64,000 nucleotides of DNA, taken from the NCBI RefSeq assembly GCF_013403915.1, contig NZ_JABFDI010000006.1:1-64000 (forward strand), written 5' to 3'. Below are positions 1 to 7,693 of this stretch, piece by piece. The translations under genes and the position numbers were made by a program. Source of the stretch: Winogradskyella pacifica. Lineage in GTDB: Bacteria > Bacteroidota > Bacteroidia > Flavobacteriales > Flavobacteriaceae. The notes under the pieces are model-generated. The model saw only the letters and a program-made list of their open reading frames with translations, ran no database searches and was not told where the DNA came from. How positions within the stretch are numbered: the stretch's first letter is position 1; every line of letters begins with the position of its first letter.

Positions 1-40
1 GATACGAAAATCAATGCTTCTTTGAAAATATAAAATATAA

Positions 41-80
41 AAAAAGAGACTGCCTTTTTAGACAGCCTCTTTTTTTTTTC
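41..80 (+). terminator. Rho-independent terminator-like hairpin
   Basis: An A-rich run leads into an imperfect stem (45-54 with 61-70, two A-C mismatches), a T-rich loop and a run of T at 70-79. The T run on the plus strand suggests it ends a plus-strand gene lying left of the window. The A run on the left could let it work in both directions. Confidence 0.45.
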
Positions 81-107
81 TTGTTAGGGCGGTTTTTCTC
101 ACATTAC

Positions 108-222
108 ACACAACGCTGTTGTGTATAGTTTACTTCGTCTGTTCGCTGCGCTCGGGTGTTGCGAGGGTTTTCGTAAGTAGGCTAGAACTCGCAATAAATT
201 ATATACGGTGTTAGCAAATCGT
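108..222 (-). repeat. attC-like cassette-boundary element A
   Basis: This element lies directly 3' of the minus-strand lipoprotein gene. It shares a 33-base identical block (131-163) with element B (1119-1151) and the same outer end, TATACGGTGTT (202-212). The other end is a palindrome with 7-base arms (108-114 and 118-124). Read on the minus strand the order is AAC, ACC, GTATA, then a spacer, then TATAC and GTT, which resembles the order of an integron attC site. The 9 bases at 210-218 are the exact reverse complement of 1094-1102, on the other side of the gene. The recombination-site reading is inference. Confidence 0.55.
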
Positions 223-224
223 TT

Positions 225-1079
225 TTATTTCCACCTTGTTCTTAATTCAGTTCCGATTGGATATTTTTCAGTCGTAAAGTCAGGCATATAATATTTACCA
301 AAACTTCTGTTATTCAAAACGGAATCAATGTCGAAAAAAATCATATCATCTTCTGTATTCATTGAAAGTCGTTTATTCATTCCGTCTTTACTTCCTTTAT
401 CTAATTCTATTTCCCACCAAAAGTATTCTTTATCATTTGGGTTAGTTATTTTCTTTAAGCTTTTGATTTTAGCTGTAATGGGTTCTTTAAGAAAATACTT
501 TTGCCATTTTTCAGGAATCTTTTTGATGTTAAATTCTGATTTTACAGAATCTTTACTTCTTTTAGATAAATACATTCCACTCGTTTCAGGTTCAAAACCA
601 TTGTTTACGTAGTCTGCAAATCTTATGAAATCATTTTCTTTATCTGTACTCCAACCAAAATCATAGAATTCTGAAAGAAGATATTTATTAGTTTCCCAAT
701 TCAGAACTTTGAACTCTGTTTTGATTTTAAGTGAGTCAATTCCGTATTTTATTTGGGTTTTAGTTGGTTTTAATTCCATTTTCTCTGGATATTCAATCAG
801 TTCGATTTTTTCTGGAATCAAAGTTAAATTTATGCTATCCATTTTATAAGTTCCAAAAACTCTTTTTCGTTCGCCACCACCAAAGCAACTGAATAAATAA
901 TTTTCATTTATAAAACGACCATCACTTAATAAATCAAGTCGTAAACCATTATTAAATCCGCTGTAAGAATATCTCAAAGTGTCAATATTCTGCATAACAT
1001 TCTTTTCGTCATTCGATTTAGTTTTGTTGTTCGAACAGCTAAAAATTAAAAATAATAAGAGAATATTAATGTATTTCAC
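225..1079 (-). CDS. Hypothetical lipoprotein
   Basis: A 284-residue protein with a short hydrophobic start ending in a lipobox (FSCS, Cys about residue 15), so it is probably a lipoprotein. The mature part is polar and rich in Lys, Glu and Asp, with alternating beta-type segments and no motif I recognise. The start codon is GTG at 1079, chosen because the signal peptide follows at once. The gene stands alone, bracketed by 9-base inverted sequences at 210-218 and 1094-1102 and by elements A and B, so it looks like a one-gene cassette. Function unknown. Confidence 0.75.
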   Translation of the reverse strand: MKYINILLLFLIFSCSNNKTKSNDEKNVMQNIDTLRYSYSGFNNGLRLDLLSDGRFINENYLFSCFGGGERKRVFGTYKMDSINLTLIPEKIELIEYPEKMELKPTKTQIKYGIDSLKIKTEFKVLNWETNKYLLSEFYDFGWSTDKENDFIRFADYVNNGFEPETSGMYLSKRSKDSVKSEFNIKKIPEKWQKYFLKEPITAKIKSLKKITNPNDKEYFWWEIELDKGSKDGMNKRLSMNTEDDMIFFDIDSVLNNRSFGKYYMPDFTTEKYPIGTELRTRWK

Positions 1080-1093
1080 GGTTTTCTTAAATG

Positions 1094-1258
1094 TTTGCTA
1101 ACGTTTTTGTATATGGTTTACTTCGTCTGTTCGCTGCGCTCGGGTGTTGCGTGTTTTAAGCATCTAATTTAGCAAATACAAACCAAATAGAAAATCCACG
1201 AGGATTTTCGTCAGTAAGCGAGAACTAGCCATTAATTTTATACGGTGTTGCCCACAGT
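1094..1258 (-). repeat. attC-like cassette-boundary element B
   Basis: This is the most complete copy of the boundary element, about 160 bp. On the minus strand it starts at the higAlike stop codon with GGGCAAC, then ACC and GTATA, then a long spacer, then TATAC and finally GTTAGCA, the first bases of the next cassette. The inner pair GTATA/TATAC is complementary, as are L boxes in attC sites. The block at 1119-1151 is identical to 131-163. The spacer at about 1153-1230 shares words with elements C and D. Site function is inferred. Confidence 0.55.
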
Positions 1259-2355
1259 TATTTTAATTTTTTATCGATTTTTGTTTTCATTGCATAATAA
1301 TTCATTTCGTAACAAATGCGACCGAGTAAAATAGCTGGATTTATTTTGTATTGGTCTCCTAAAGAAATAATTTTATTATCATCCAATGGTAAATGATTAT
1401 CTAAAATATCTTGCCAAATGTTTACTGAAATTAATGATTCTTGAGCATAATTATCAGCCTCTTTTTCACATTGGTCGACATTTTGATTTTTGGTTAAATC
1501 CATAAATTTTCTGTTTCTGTCATTTCTGAGGTGCAGATGGATATGTCCAATTTCGTGCATTATTGTAAAAGCAAAATTATCAATTCCATTATGGCGTAAA
1601 GTCAACGCAATTACAGGATTATTGTTAGACCAAAAAGAAAACCCATCAATTGGCGTTTTTTCTAATTTATCAATTAGTAACATTTTAATTCCGAATTGAT
1701 TTAATAGAGTTTGTACTCGTTTAGTTGTATCAGAATTTTCGTAAAAAATATTATTAAGATTAGAAACAAGCTGATTAAGATTGTCAAAATTAAAAGTGTT
1801 TGTTTTCTGATTTTTAGCTTCGAATTGAGCTAAAGAACTCCAAGCAAACATATTTTTGTCATCAATTTTAAGTTTTTCAGATTTGCGATAATATGCAAAT
1901 TTATCTTTTGAAAAAGAATTAACTAAATCATCGATTGTCTCAACATCATATATTTTCTTAATTGCTTTAATGTCCTCTGATAGTTCATCAATTAGGTAAT
2001 TATGCTTTTTAAAGTATCGAACAGGAACATACTCTTTTATAATATTCCATATCTCTATATTTCTTAATTTTTTAATGTTTTTTTGTTTAACTCTAGCTTT
2101 ATCTATTTCATATTGTGATTGAAATTTCATCCAATAGTCTGCTGAAATCCCTAAAGATTTTTCTAATAAAATAGCTAAGTCTGCTGTTACAGGTCTTTTG
2201 CCTTTAATAATTTCATTTAGAAATGATGGTTTTACACCAAGTTCTTTTGCTAAAGTTCTTTGGGTAAAATCTGGTATAGCATCAATTTCATCCTTTATTA
2301 ATACTCCAGGATGTGTCGCTTGTGCAGGAATTAATGTTGTTTTTAGTGTCGCCAT
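1258..2355 (-). CDS. higA: HigA-type antitoxin fused to ImmA/IrrE-like metallopeptidase
   Basis: A 365-residue protein. Residues about 13-80 form a helix-turn-helix of the HigA (XRE) family, with LAKELGVKPSFLNEIIKGKR as the recognition region. The C-terminal half carries a zinc-peptidase motif HEIGH (267-271) with a likely third ligand in EADNYA (about 299), as in ImmA/IrrE (DUF955) proteins. It should bind the toxin and repress the operon. The peptidase could cut itself or a partner, which is inference. It lies 15 bases downstream of the RelE/HigB-like toxin gene, in the toxin-first order of higBA. The pair forms a two-gene cassette bounded by 1247-1255 and 2777-2785. Confidence 0.85.
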   Translation of the reverse strand: MATLKTTLIPAQATHPGVLIKDEIDAIPDFTQRTLAKELGVKPSFLNEIIKGKRPVTADLAILLEKSLGISADYWMKFQSQYEIDKARVKQKNIKKLRNIEIWNIIKEYVPVRYFKKHNYLIDELSEDIKAIKKIYDVETIDDLVNSFSKDKFAYYRKSEKLKIDDKNMFAWSSLAQFEAKNQKTNTFNFDNLNQLVSNLNNIFYENSDTTKRVQTLLNQFGIKMLLIDKLEKTPIDGFSFWSNNNPVIALTLRHNGIDNFAFTIMHEIGHIHLHLRNDRNRKFMDLTKNQNVDQCEKEADNYAQESLISVNIWQDILDNHLPLDDNKIISLGDQYKINPAILLGRICYEMNYYAMKTKIDKKLK

Positions 2356-2370
2356 TTTTCGTTTTTTTAG

Positions 2371-2691
2371 TTACTTGTAATGATTGCTTAATTCAATTAT
2401 TGAACAAATCGTTAAAGTATCAGGTTCTTCTCCTTCTACAGAACTAATAAATTCTATCCGATATTTTTTATCTACTCTTACGGATTCTAATCCATTTTTG
2501 TCTCCAATTAATTTTTCATAATTCAAACTTCTAATGGGATATAACTCTTCGGTGTATTTCGCAGCTCTTAATTTATCTATAGTTTGTATATACTTTTTTA
2601 CCACAGCTGGTTGGAATCTATGCTTTTTATTTTTTGCTTTTCCACTTTCGTATAGTTCTTTTAAGTAATCTTTTTCAAAAATTATTTCCAT
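2371..2691 (-). CDS. higB: RelE/HigB-type toxin
   Basis: A 106-residue basic protein with the size and fold pattern of RelE/ParE-superfamily toxins. There are two N-terminal helices (about 3-45), then strands with IRSLNYEKLIGDKNGLESVR and KKYRIEFI, and a final hydrophobic strand (TICSIIELSNHY). HigB toxins cut mRNA on the ribosome, so this is probably a translation-dependent RNase, although I did not identify catalytic residues one by one. It is first in a two-gene operon with the antitoxin. A TAnnTTTG box and a perfect palindrome lie just upstream. Confidence 0.85.
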   Translation of the reverse strand: MEIIFEKDYLKELYESGKAKNKKHRFQPAVVKKYIQTIDKLRAAKYTEELYPIRSLNYEKLIGDKNGLESVRVDKKYRIEFISSVEGEEPDTLTICSIIELSNHYK

Positions 2692-2711
2692 TCTGTTTGA
2701 ATATCATATTG

Positions 2712-2760
2712 CAAATGTACAAATATTACGCCAAAAAAGTTCACTTTATTCGTGAACTTT
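2712..2760 (-). promoter_or_regulatory. higBA promoter with palindromic operator
   Basis: On the minus strand TACATTTG (2719-2712) matches the Bacteroidota -7 box TAnnTTTG and lies 20 bases before the toxin ATG. Upstream is a perfect inverted repeat with 9-base arms AAAGTTCAC (2736-2744) and GTGAACTTT (2752-2760) around a 7-base spacer, covering the expected -33 region. No exact TTG -33 box is visible. The placement fits autorepression by the HigA-type antitoxin. Confidence 0.65.
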
Positions 2761-2776
2761 CTGTTTCGAGTTAATT

Positions 2777-2977
2777 GTGGGCAACTAGTTATAAGAGCAT
2801 AATCATTCTAGTTATCCCATTTTTAATTCCGGAAAACACGATAAATCGCGCTCTATTCTACGTTTATAAAACTAAGCAATACTTTGCAAAGTTTAGTACG
2901 TAATTTTACGTACATATCCATAAAAATAAGATAGTTATGAGAGTTATGGTTACTGTTTTACGTAATGGTGTAAAAAA
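2777..2977 (-). repeat. ~200 bp cassette-array leader, copy 1
   Basis: This noncoding stretch aligns along its length with 8291-8490. Shared blocks include TATAAAACTAAG (about 2867-2878), the palindromic word ACTTTGCAAAGT, and GTTACTGTTT near the right end. The left end is GTGGGCAAC (2777-2785), the start of the higBA cassette read on the minus strand. Both copies sit just upstream of the first cassette of an array, so they may be the fixed attI-like flank. That role is inference. Confidence 0.55.
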
Positions 2978-3120
2978 AGTTAAGCGATTGCTGAGAATTT
3001 TAGTTGTTGTTCATATGGGTTGGATGGTTTTTGAAGCTCTCTAGGTGATACTTTATTTTTATTGTAGATCTCTAAGTGACGTGTAAGATCATTGTAAATA
3101 ATATGATGCTTGGTTATAAC

Positions 3121-3171
3121 GCTTCTAGATACATTCTGATAAAAAAGTAGGAACACTCGAAGTGACAACAT
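3121..3171. repeat. Dispersed intergenic repeat, copy 1
   Basis: The segment from GCTTCTAGATACATTCTGAT to AAGTGACA is similar to 9404-9453. It looks like an intergenic palindrome family of the kind common in flavobacterial genomes. A short open frame here (2980-3171, minus) is a translation of repeat sequence. Apart from this and the leader I see no gene between 2692 and 3207. Confidence 0.45.
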
Positions 3172-3207
3172 GGGGTCGCTTTATGTTTCTTAGTTTAAAA
3201 GATGGTC

Positions 3208-3906
3208 TTAAAAAGGCACGACAATCCCAATACCAGATCTAAAACCGCTCCAGCCAGCATTTATACGATCTCCATCATCATCTTCTAAAGCAAAATCATT
3301 GTTTTCTTTGAATTTTAGTTCGCCACCTAACACTAAGTCATAGCCAAGATTTAATCTCAATTTTACGACCGAAATAGGAATATCGTAAATGAATCTTATA
3401 CCTAGTCCGATATCAATGGAATTAAAGTCAATGGATTCTGTTGAGGTGGTATTAGATATTTTTGAATAACTCTCTAAATCTAATTGTGTATAATTAACAA
3501 AAGCTCTTCCTCCGAAATAAAACACGTTTTTACTGCTGTTTTCTGATAGCTTAATTTGGTATTCTCCGCCAAGTGTATACACCTTTAATAGCTGAGTTAA
3601 CCTAATTAGTCCGGAGTAATCTGAATACGATATTTTACCACCAGTAGAATTATAAGAAGCAAAAAACTGCGTATTAATATCCTCGATTTTTATACCAAAC
3701 GAATAACCAATATTTGCTCCGAAATCATCGTTAACCTCTAAATTTACCTCATTAATATCGTCTCTTAATTGTAGCTGAAAGTTTTTTAAATCAGTATGTG
3801 AAAACGTGTTATAATTGACTTCAACTATAGCAGAGATATTATTTTGAGCTTGTACATTAAAATATACAAAAGCCATTAAAAGAATAATAACTTGTGTTTT
3901 TTTCAT
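3208..3906 (-). CDS. Outer-membrane beta-barrel-like protein
   Basis: A 232-residue protein with a classical signal peptide (about 1-20, ending VQAQ). The mature chain has alternating hydrophobic and polar strands (for example FFASYNSTGG, LGGEYQIKL, RLNLGYDLVLGG) and ends in Phe (IGIVVPF), as outer-membrane barrels often do. It resembles the OmpA/PorT-like 8-strand group. It is the last of three minus-strand genes and lies 2 bases after the 612-residue lipoprotein gene, so the two are probably co-transcribed and may work together at the outer membrane. Confidence 0.7.
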   Translation of the reverse strand: MKKTQVIILLMAFVYFNVQAQNNISAIVEVNYNTFSHTDLKNFQLQLRDDINEVNLEVNDDFGANIGYSFGIKIEDINTQFFASYNSTGGKISYSDYSGLIRLTQLLKVYTLGGEYQIKLSENSSKNVFYFGGRAFVNYTQLDLESYSKISNTTSTESIDFNSIDIGLGIRFIYDIPISVVKLRLNLGYDLVLGGELKFKENNDFALEDDDGDRINAGWSGFRSGIGIVVPF

Positions 3907-3908
3907 AA

Positions 3909-5747
3909 TTAGTTAGTGTAAAGGTTAGATTCTAAAACGTACCCGTTAGGTGAGAAAATATAACCATTAAAATAGCGATAAGGCTGTTGAAAAGAGGTGT
4001 CTATTAATCTGGTTTCATTAAGATTAATGTCATAGATATGAGATTTATTTCCTGCCGAAAAATGGTTGCAATTGATAAAGGGTTTTCCAGTATCTGTATA
4101 TTTTACATCATAAACAATTTCTGTGTCCCAGATGTAAGTTTGGTTATAGTTAGATAAATCTAAATAAAACGTACTTCTATACCATCCAAAAACGGCAGAA
4201 TTGCTTAATTTATCAAAGGTCATATGCTCTAGATCAGGCGCATCTGTATTATATCTTAAATCTTGAATGGTGTTTAAAAATACGAATTCCCCAAAATCTA
4301 GTTTGTATAGATCACCGTTGGCATAAAAATAACTAGCATCTATGGCACTAAAGAAGTTGGTTGTTTTGTTAATGCCAAATTTTTGAGTTCCTGTTGAGAT
4401 GTCATAAATCAATACTTCACCAGAAGCCCAGGGATCTTCTAAAATTATATAATTCCCTCTGAAATATGTATCTGCATTTGCTTTGTTAGCATTGAAGTCA
4501 ACGGCATTGTAAGTGTTAGTAATAGAGAACGTCATAGGATTAAATACCAGTGCTTTTTCTTTGAGATTTAATAGTATTCTATCAGAATTATTGTCAAACT
4601 CTAAGGAATTAAAATCTTCTGAAAAACTTAATGTTGTTAGTATTTGCGAATTTTCTATTTCAAAAGATTCACCATTTAATTGATAAATCATTAATTCGTT
4701 TGAATTTGTTATTTCTACAATAAAATATTTGTTTATAGATGGCACATAGGTTAGGTCTTCAAACTCCGAAATAGGTAAACTATCACCAACTGGTATTTGT
4801 TCATGTAGTTCTCCAAATAAAGAATTGTTTTTGAAGATTTTAAAATTTAAGAAAATATTTTCTCCAAAATAAAAGCCTTTATCAATAATTGTTTCACCTC
4901 CTTGAGGATTCAAATTAACAAATGCACCTCCTGAGTAAGGATAGGTGTAACCAGATAATCCTATAGTATCGAAATTGCCATATAATGGGTGCTCATTGTA
5001 AATTAACTTAAATTCTCTGTAGAGAAGAGGTTCTATACTAAAATTCATTTTTGTGGTAGGACGTAGTACAAAATCAGAAATATCTTCAGTAAATGAATTT
5101 TTAAGTTTGATGGCATAGCTGGGATTATAAAATATCGTCTGATCATCATGTATTTGTAAATCGGACAAATCCTCTTCAGAAATGGGTCTTTCTTCTATAA
5201 TAAAGTCATATTCATTTTTAATGACAAGGAAGGCTTCATCAAAATTAGTATCTAAAATAGGGTTTAAGGTAATAAAGATTGAACCTTGGTTTATGTTAAT
5301 ACTCGCTATGCCAAAAGGATCTGCTAAAGTTTTGTCTACTATAAAATTGTATTCTGCCAAACCGACAAAAAACTCGCCATTTAAAGCATCAGCTAAACTT
5401 CCAGAATTTGTAGGGACGGTATATTCTATAGTTAAGTTATGTTCTCCATCAGTTAATTCATCCACATACAAATAAAATTCTCCTGATGTTTCTTGACTTC
5501 TATAGATTTCTGTGTCATTCATTTTAACAATCATTTCAAATTCACTGTTTCCAGTTCCTGTGATGGTATATGGTATTATTTTAGAAGAACTAATTTCTTC
5601 GCCATTTACAAAATCCGTTAAAATGATAGTTACATTCGGATTATTAATTTGAATATCTTTAAAAGAATCCTCTGAGAAATCATATGTACAATTCGTTAAA
5701 AACAAAGTACTCACTATAAAAAGAATATATCTAAATCGTAATTTCAT
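3909..5747 (-). CDS. Large surface lipoprotein, possible beta-propeller
   Basis: A 612-residue protein with a lipoprotein signal (hydrophobic 8-18, LTNC box near residue 20). The N-terminal part (about 30-300) is beta-rich and looks like repeated immunoglobulin-like domains (ITGTGNSEFEMIVKMN and similar). The C-terminal half has repeating blade-like strands such as FDNNSDRILLNLKEKALVFN and GEVLIYDISTGTQKFG, suggesting a WD40- or Kelch-like propeller. No catalytic motif was recognised. It sits between two barrel genes in one apparent operon, which suggests an outer-membrane surface assembly. The function is unknown. Confidence 0.7.
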   Translation of the reverse strand: MKLRFRYILFIVSTLFLTNCTYDFSEDSFKDIQINNPNVTIILTDFVNGEEISSSKIIPYTITGTGNSEFEMIVKMNDTEIYRSQETSGEFYLYVDELTDGEHNLTIEYTVPTNSGSLADALNGEFFVGLAEYNFIVDKTLADPFGIASININQGSIFITLNPILDTNFDEAFLVIKNEYDFIIEERPISEEDLSDLQIHDDQTIFYNPSYAIKLKNSFTEDISDFVLRPTTKMNFSIEPLLYREFKLIYNEHPLYGNFDTIGLSGYTYPYSGGAFVNLNPQGGETIIDKGFYFGENIFLNFKIFKNNSLFGELHEQIPVGDSLPISEFEDLTYVPSINKYFIVEITNSNELMIYQLNGESFEIENSQILTTLSFSEDFNSLEFDNNSDRILLNLKEKALVFNPMTFSITNTYNAVDFNANKANADTYFRGNYIILEDPWASGEVLIYDISTGTQKFGINKTTNFFSAIDASYFYANGDLYKLDFGEFVFLNTIQDLRYNTDAPDLEHMTFDKLSNSAVFGWYRSTFYLDLSNYNQTYIWDTEIVYDVKYTDTGKPFINCNHFSAGNKSHIYDINLNETRLIDTSFQQPYRYFNGYIFSPNGYVLESNLYTN

Positions 5748-5789
5748 AACACTAGTTTTTCAATTGGTAGTATTTATCTAATGGGCTAT

Positions 5790-6428
5790 CTACAAGTTAT
5801 ATTCAATCCCGAAATTGAAAACAAACGATTTAATATCTTCTCTTTCTATTAGTCCGGTAAATGCTCTTATGTTTACTGATAACGCATCTGATACATCATA
5901 GCCTGTACCTAGGCATACGCCAAAATCGAAATTAGCATTCCCTTTTTTTATAAAGCTGCCGTCGTTGCCATCTAAAAGAATTTGAGACGACTGCAAATTT
6001 CGGTCTATAATAAATCCGAATTGCGGGCCACTTTCCATATAAAAGGCCTCTGTAAAATAGAGTTTTATGGGTAGGGGAATTGAGATGGTGAACTCATAGA
6101 CCTGATATTCAAAATCAAATGTGCCGGTGTATGGTAATGGGTTACCATTAAAATCTGTGATAGGATTATCTTTCGTATTTATTTTACTGCCCTGTAGCGC
6201 AAATAGAAGTTCGGGTTGGAATTTCATTTTGTCGGTTATTTCAATTTTATAGAAGCTACCAATATAAAATCCAACTTGATAGTCGTAGTTTCTTAAATTT
6301 TGATTTGGGGTATATTTCCCATAGTTTATACCTCCCTTGATGCCGAAATTGGCAATTTTATCTTGAGCGACAATAGTAGCATATGAAAACATGAAAAGAA
6401 CCAATAGGACTGCTTGTAGTTTGTTCAT
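5790..6428 (-). CDS. PorT-like outer-membrane beta-barrel protein
   Basis: A 212-residue protein with a signal peptide (about 1-21, ending IVAQ). The mature start FGIKGGINYG, the middle FYIGSFYKIEI and MESGPQFGFII, and the end IKSFVFNFGIEYNL are typical of the PorT/OMP_b-brl_2 family of small Bacteroidota barrels. It is first of the three-gene group with the 612-residue lipoprotein (42-base gap) and a second barrel. The specific role is unknown. Confidence 0.8.
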   Translation of the reverse strand: MNKLQAVLLVLFMFSYATIVAQDKIANFGIKGGINYGKYTPNQNLRNYDYQVGFYIGSFYKIEITDKMKFQPELLFALQGSKINTKDNPITDFNGNPLPYTGTFDFEYQVYEFTISIPLPIKLYFTEAFYMESGPQFGFIIDRNLQSSQILLDGNDGSFIKKGNANFDFGVCLGTGYDVSDALSVNIRAFTGLIEREDIKSFVFNFGIEYNL

Positions 6429-6449
6429 TTGTAGTGTTGCTTAATTGGT

Positions 6450-6565
6450 TGTGACGTTGTTGCGTATGATTAAGCACCTAATTTAGTAAATAAAAACCGA
6501 ATATAAAATCCGTATATATTTTTGTAAGTGGGGGAGGACTAGCCATTAATTATACACCGTATGAG
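6450..6565 (-). repeat. Decayed cassette-boundary element C
   Basis: This segment shares with element B the words AAGCACCTAATTTAG (variant), AAATACAAACC (variant), AAAATCC and CTAGCCATTAAT, and ends in a rearranged form of the TATACGGTGTT end (ATTATACACCGTATGAG). The GTT-proximal end is not clear and the expected complementary partner near 7548 is missing. It looks like an old, inactive copy 3' of the small membrane-protein gene. Confidence 0.45.
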
Positions 6566-6573
6566 CCCAGTGG

Positions 6574-6852
6574 TCATCCTTTTTTTCTACCTATAAAATA
6601 ATAAATAATCGAGCCAATATTTAAAAACGTAATTAAACCAATAGTCCAAAATGTTTTTTGTTTATTGCTTAGTTTCTTTGATTTATTTATTTCAATAACT
6701 CCAAGTATTAAAAAAAGCAAAGTTAAAATAACACCTATAAATAAAAATGAGTTAGCAAAACTCGAATTGTAGTTCAATTTTAGAATGCTACCAATGAATG
6801 AAAATATTAATGAGCCTATAAAACTTGTGTGGATAACTATTTTATTTTTCAT
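6574..6852 (-). CDS. Small integral membrane protein
   Basis: A 92-residue protein with three hydrophobic segments (about 8-25, 33-51 and 67-87) and a basic tail ending YFIGRKKG. The end resembles phospholipase_D-nuclease N-terminal or DUF4870-type small membrane proteins, but I cannot assign a family. It starts 10 bases after the XRE-membrane regulator gene, so the two are probably one transcript. It may be the membrane partner or target of that regulator, which is inference from position only. Confidence 0.65.
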   Translation of the reverse strand: MKNKIVIHTSFIGSLIFSFIGSILKLNYNSSFANSFLFIGVILTLLFLILGVIEINKSKKLSNKQKTFWTIGLITFLNIGSIIYYFIGRKKG

Positions 6853-6862
6853 TTATTGACTA

Positions 6863-7426
6863 TTATTTAATGATTTGAATTAATTTAGGATATGACTTCT
6901 GAAAGTTGTTCTTTCTTATTTTGATTACAGCTATAATTGGTAGTATTATATTTAAAAGGTATAATCCGATAAAAATATACTCTAAGAAGCTAAATTTTTC
7001 ATAATGCATTATTTTTGTTAACGCGTATCCAATAATTATTATCGATGTTACGAAAGTCCAAATAATTTGAAAATTTAAAACGTTCGCACCACTATTTTTT
7101 AATCCAATAATTTTATCCTTTTTGGTCAGCCATAAAATCAATGGTAGTATAATGTTACCTATAGGAATAACTAAAAAGGAGAGCACAGAAAGATGAAAAT
7201 ATGTTAAATAGGTTTTATCAATCTGTTTGCCATAATCGAGAATATCCTCAGTGTTTATTTCTAATACTTTACAAATTAGGTTAAGTGTTTTTCCACGAGG
7301 TTCATTTTGGTTCGTTTCTATTCTTTGAATGGTTCTTAGATTAATTTTTGCTAAATCTGCTAACTCTTCTTGGGAAAGACCTTTCATCTTTCGCGCTTCT
7401 TTAATTTTTTCGCCTATTTCGTTCAT
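6863..7426 (-). CDS. XRE-family regulator with C-terminal membrane domain
   Basis: A 187-residue protein. Residues 3-62 form a Cro/C1-type helix-turn-helix (MKGLSQEELADLAKINLRTI as the core). Residues about 72-175 hold three to four membrane helices in the pattern of DUF4870-like proteins (YFHLSVLSFLVIPIGNIILP and following). It is probably a membrane-anchored DNA-binding protein. A TACATTTG -7-like box lies at 7458-7451, about 25 bases before the ATG, with no clear -33 box. It is paired with the small membrane protein downstream. Confidence 0.8.
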   Translation of the reverse strand: MNEIGEKIKEARKMKGLSQEELADLAKINLRTIQRIETNQNEPRGKTLNLICKVLEINTEDILDYGKQIDKTYLTYFHLSVLSFLVIPIGNIILPLILWLTKKDKIIGLKNSGANVLNFQIIWTFVTSIIIIGYALTKIMHYEKFSFLEYIFIGLYLLNIILPIIAVIKIRKNNFQKSYPKLIQIIK

Positions 7427-7547
7427 CGTTTGTCTTTTAATAATATATCACAAATGTAATTCTGAAATGATATAATTGATAGCGGTTTGATTGCGACATT
7501 TTTACGACATTTATGTCAAGTAGCTGGTTTTTTAGGGTTTAATTGAT

Positions 7548-7680
7548 GCTAGCGCTTCTTGAGTATTATTTTTCCGAGTTTTAAGCACCTATTTTGCAAA
7601 TACAAACCGTATAGAAAATCCTCTAATTTTGGTAAGTAGGTTAGAACTCGCAATAAATGATATATGGTGTTCGCAAATCG
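7548..7680 (-). repeat. Cassette-boundary element D
   Basis: This stretch shares TTTTAAGCACCTA, GCAAATACAAACC, TAGAAAATCC and GTAAGTAGGTTAGAACTCG with elements A and B, and ends in TATATGGTGTTCGCAAATCG (7661-7680), close to the end of element A. The last bases GTTCGCAAA (7669-7677) match the reverse complement of 8291-8299 with one mismatch, so the pair brackets the broken gene at 7694-8146. The other end (GCTAGCGC, 7548-7555) is diverged. Confidence 0.5.
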
Positions 7681-7693
7681 TTTTTATTCGTTT

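Noticed and set aside
2980-3171. 63-residue open frame on the minus strand
   Set aside because: It covers a dispersed intergenic repeat (similar to 9404-9453) and has no protein-like features.
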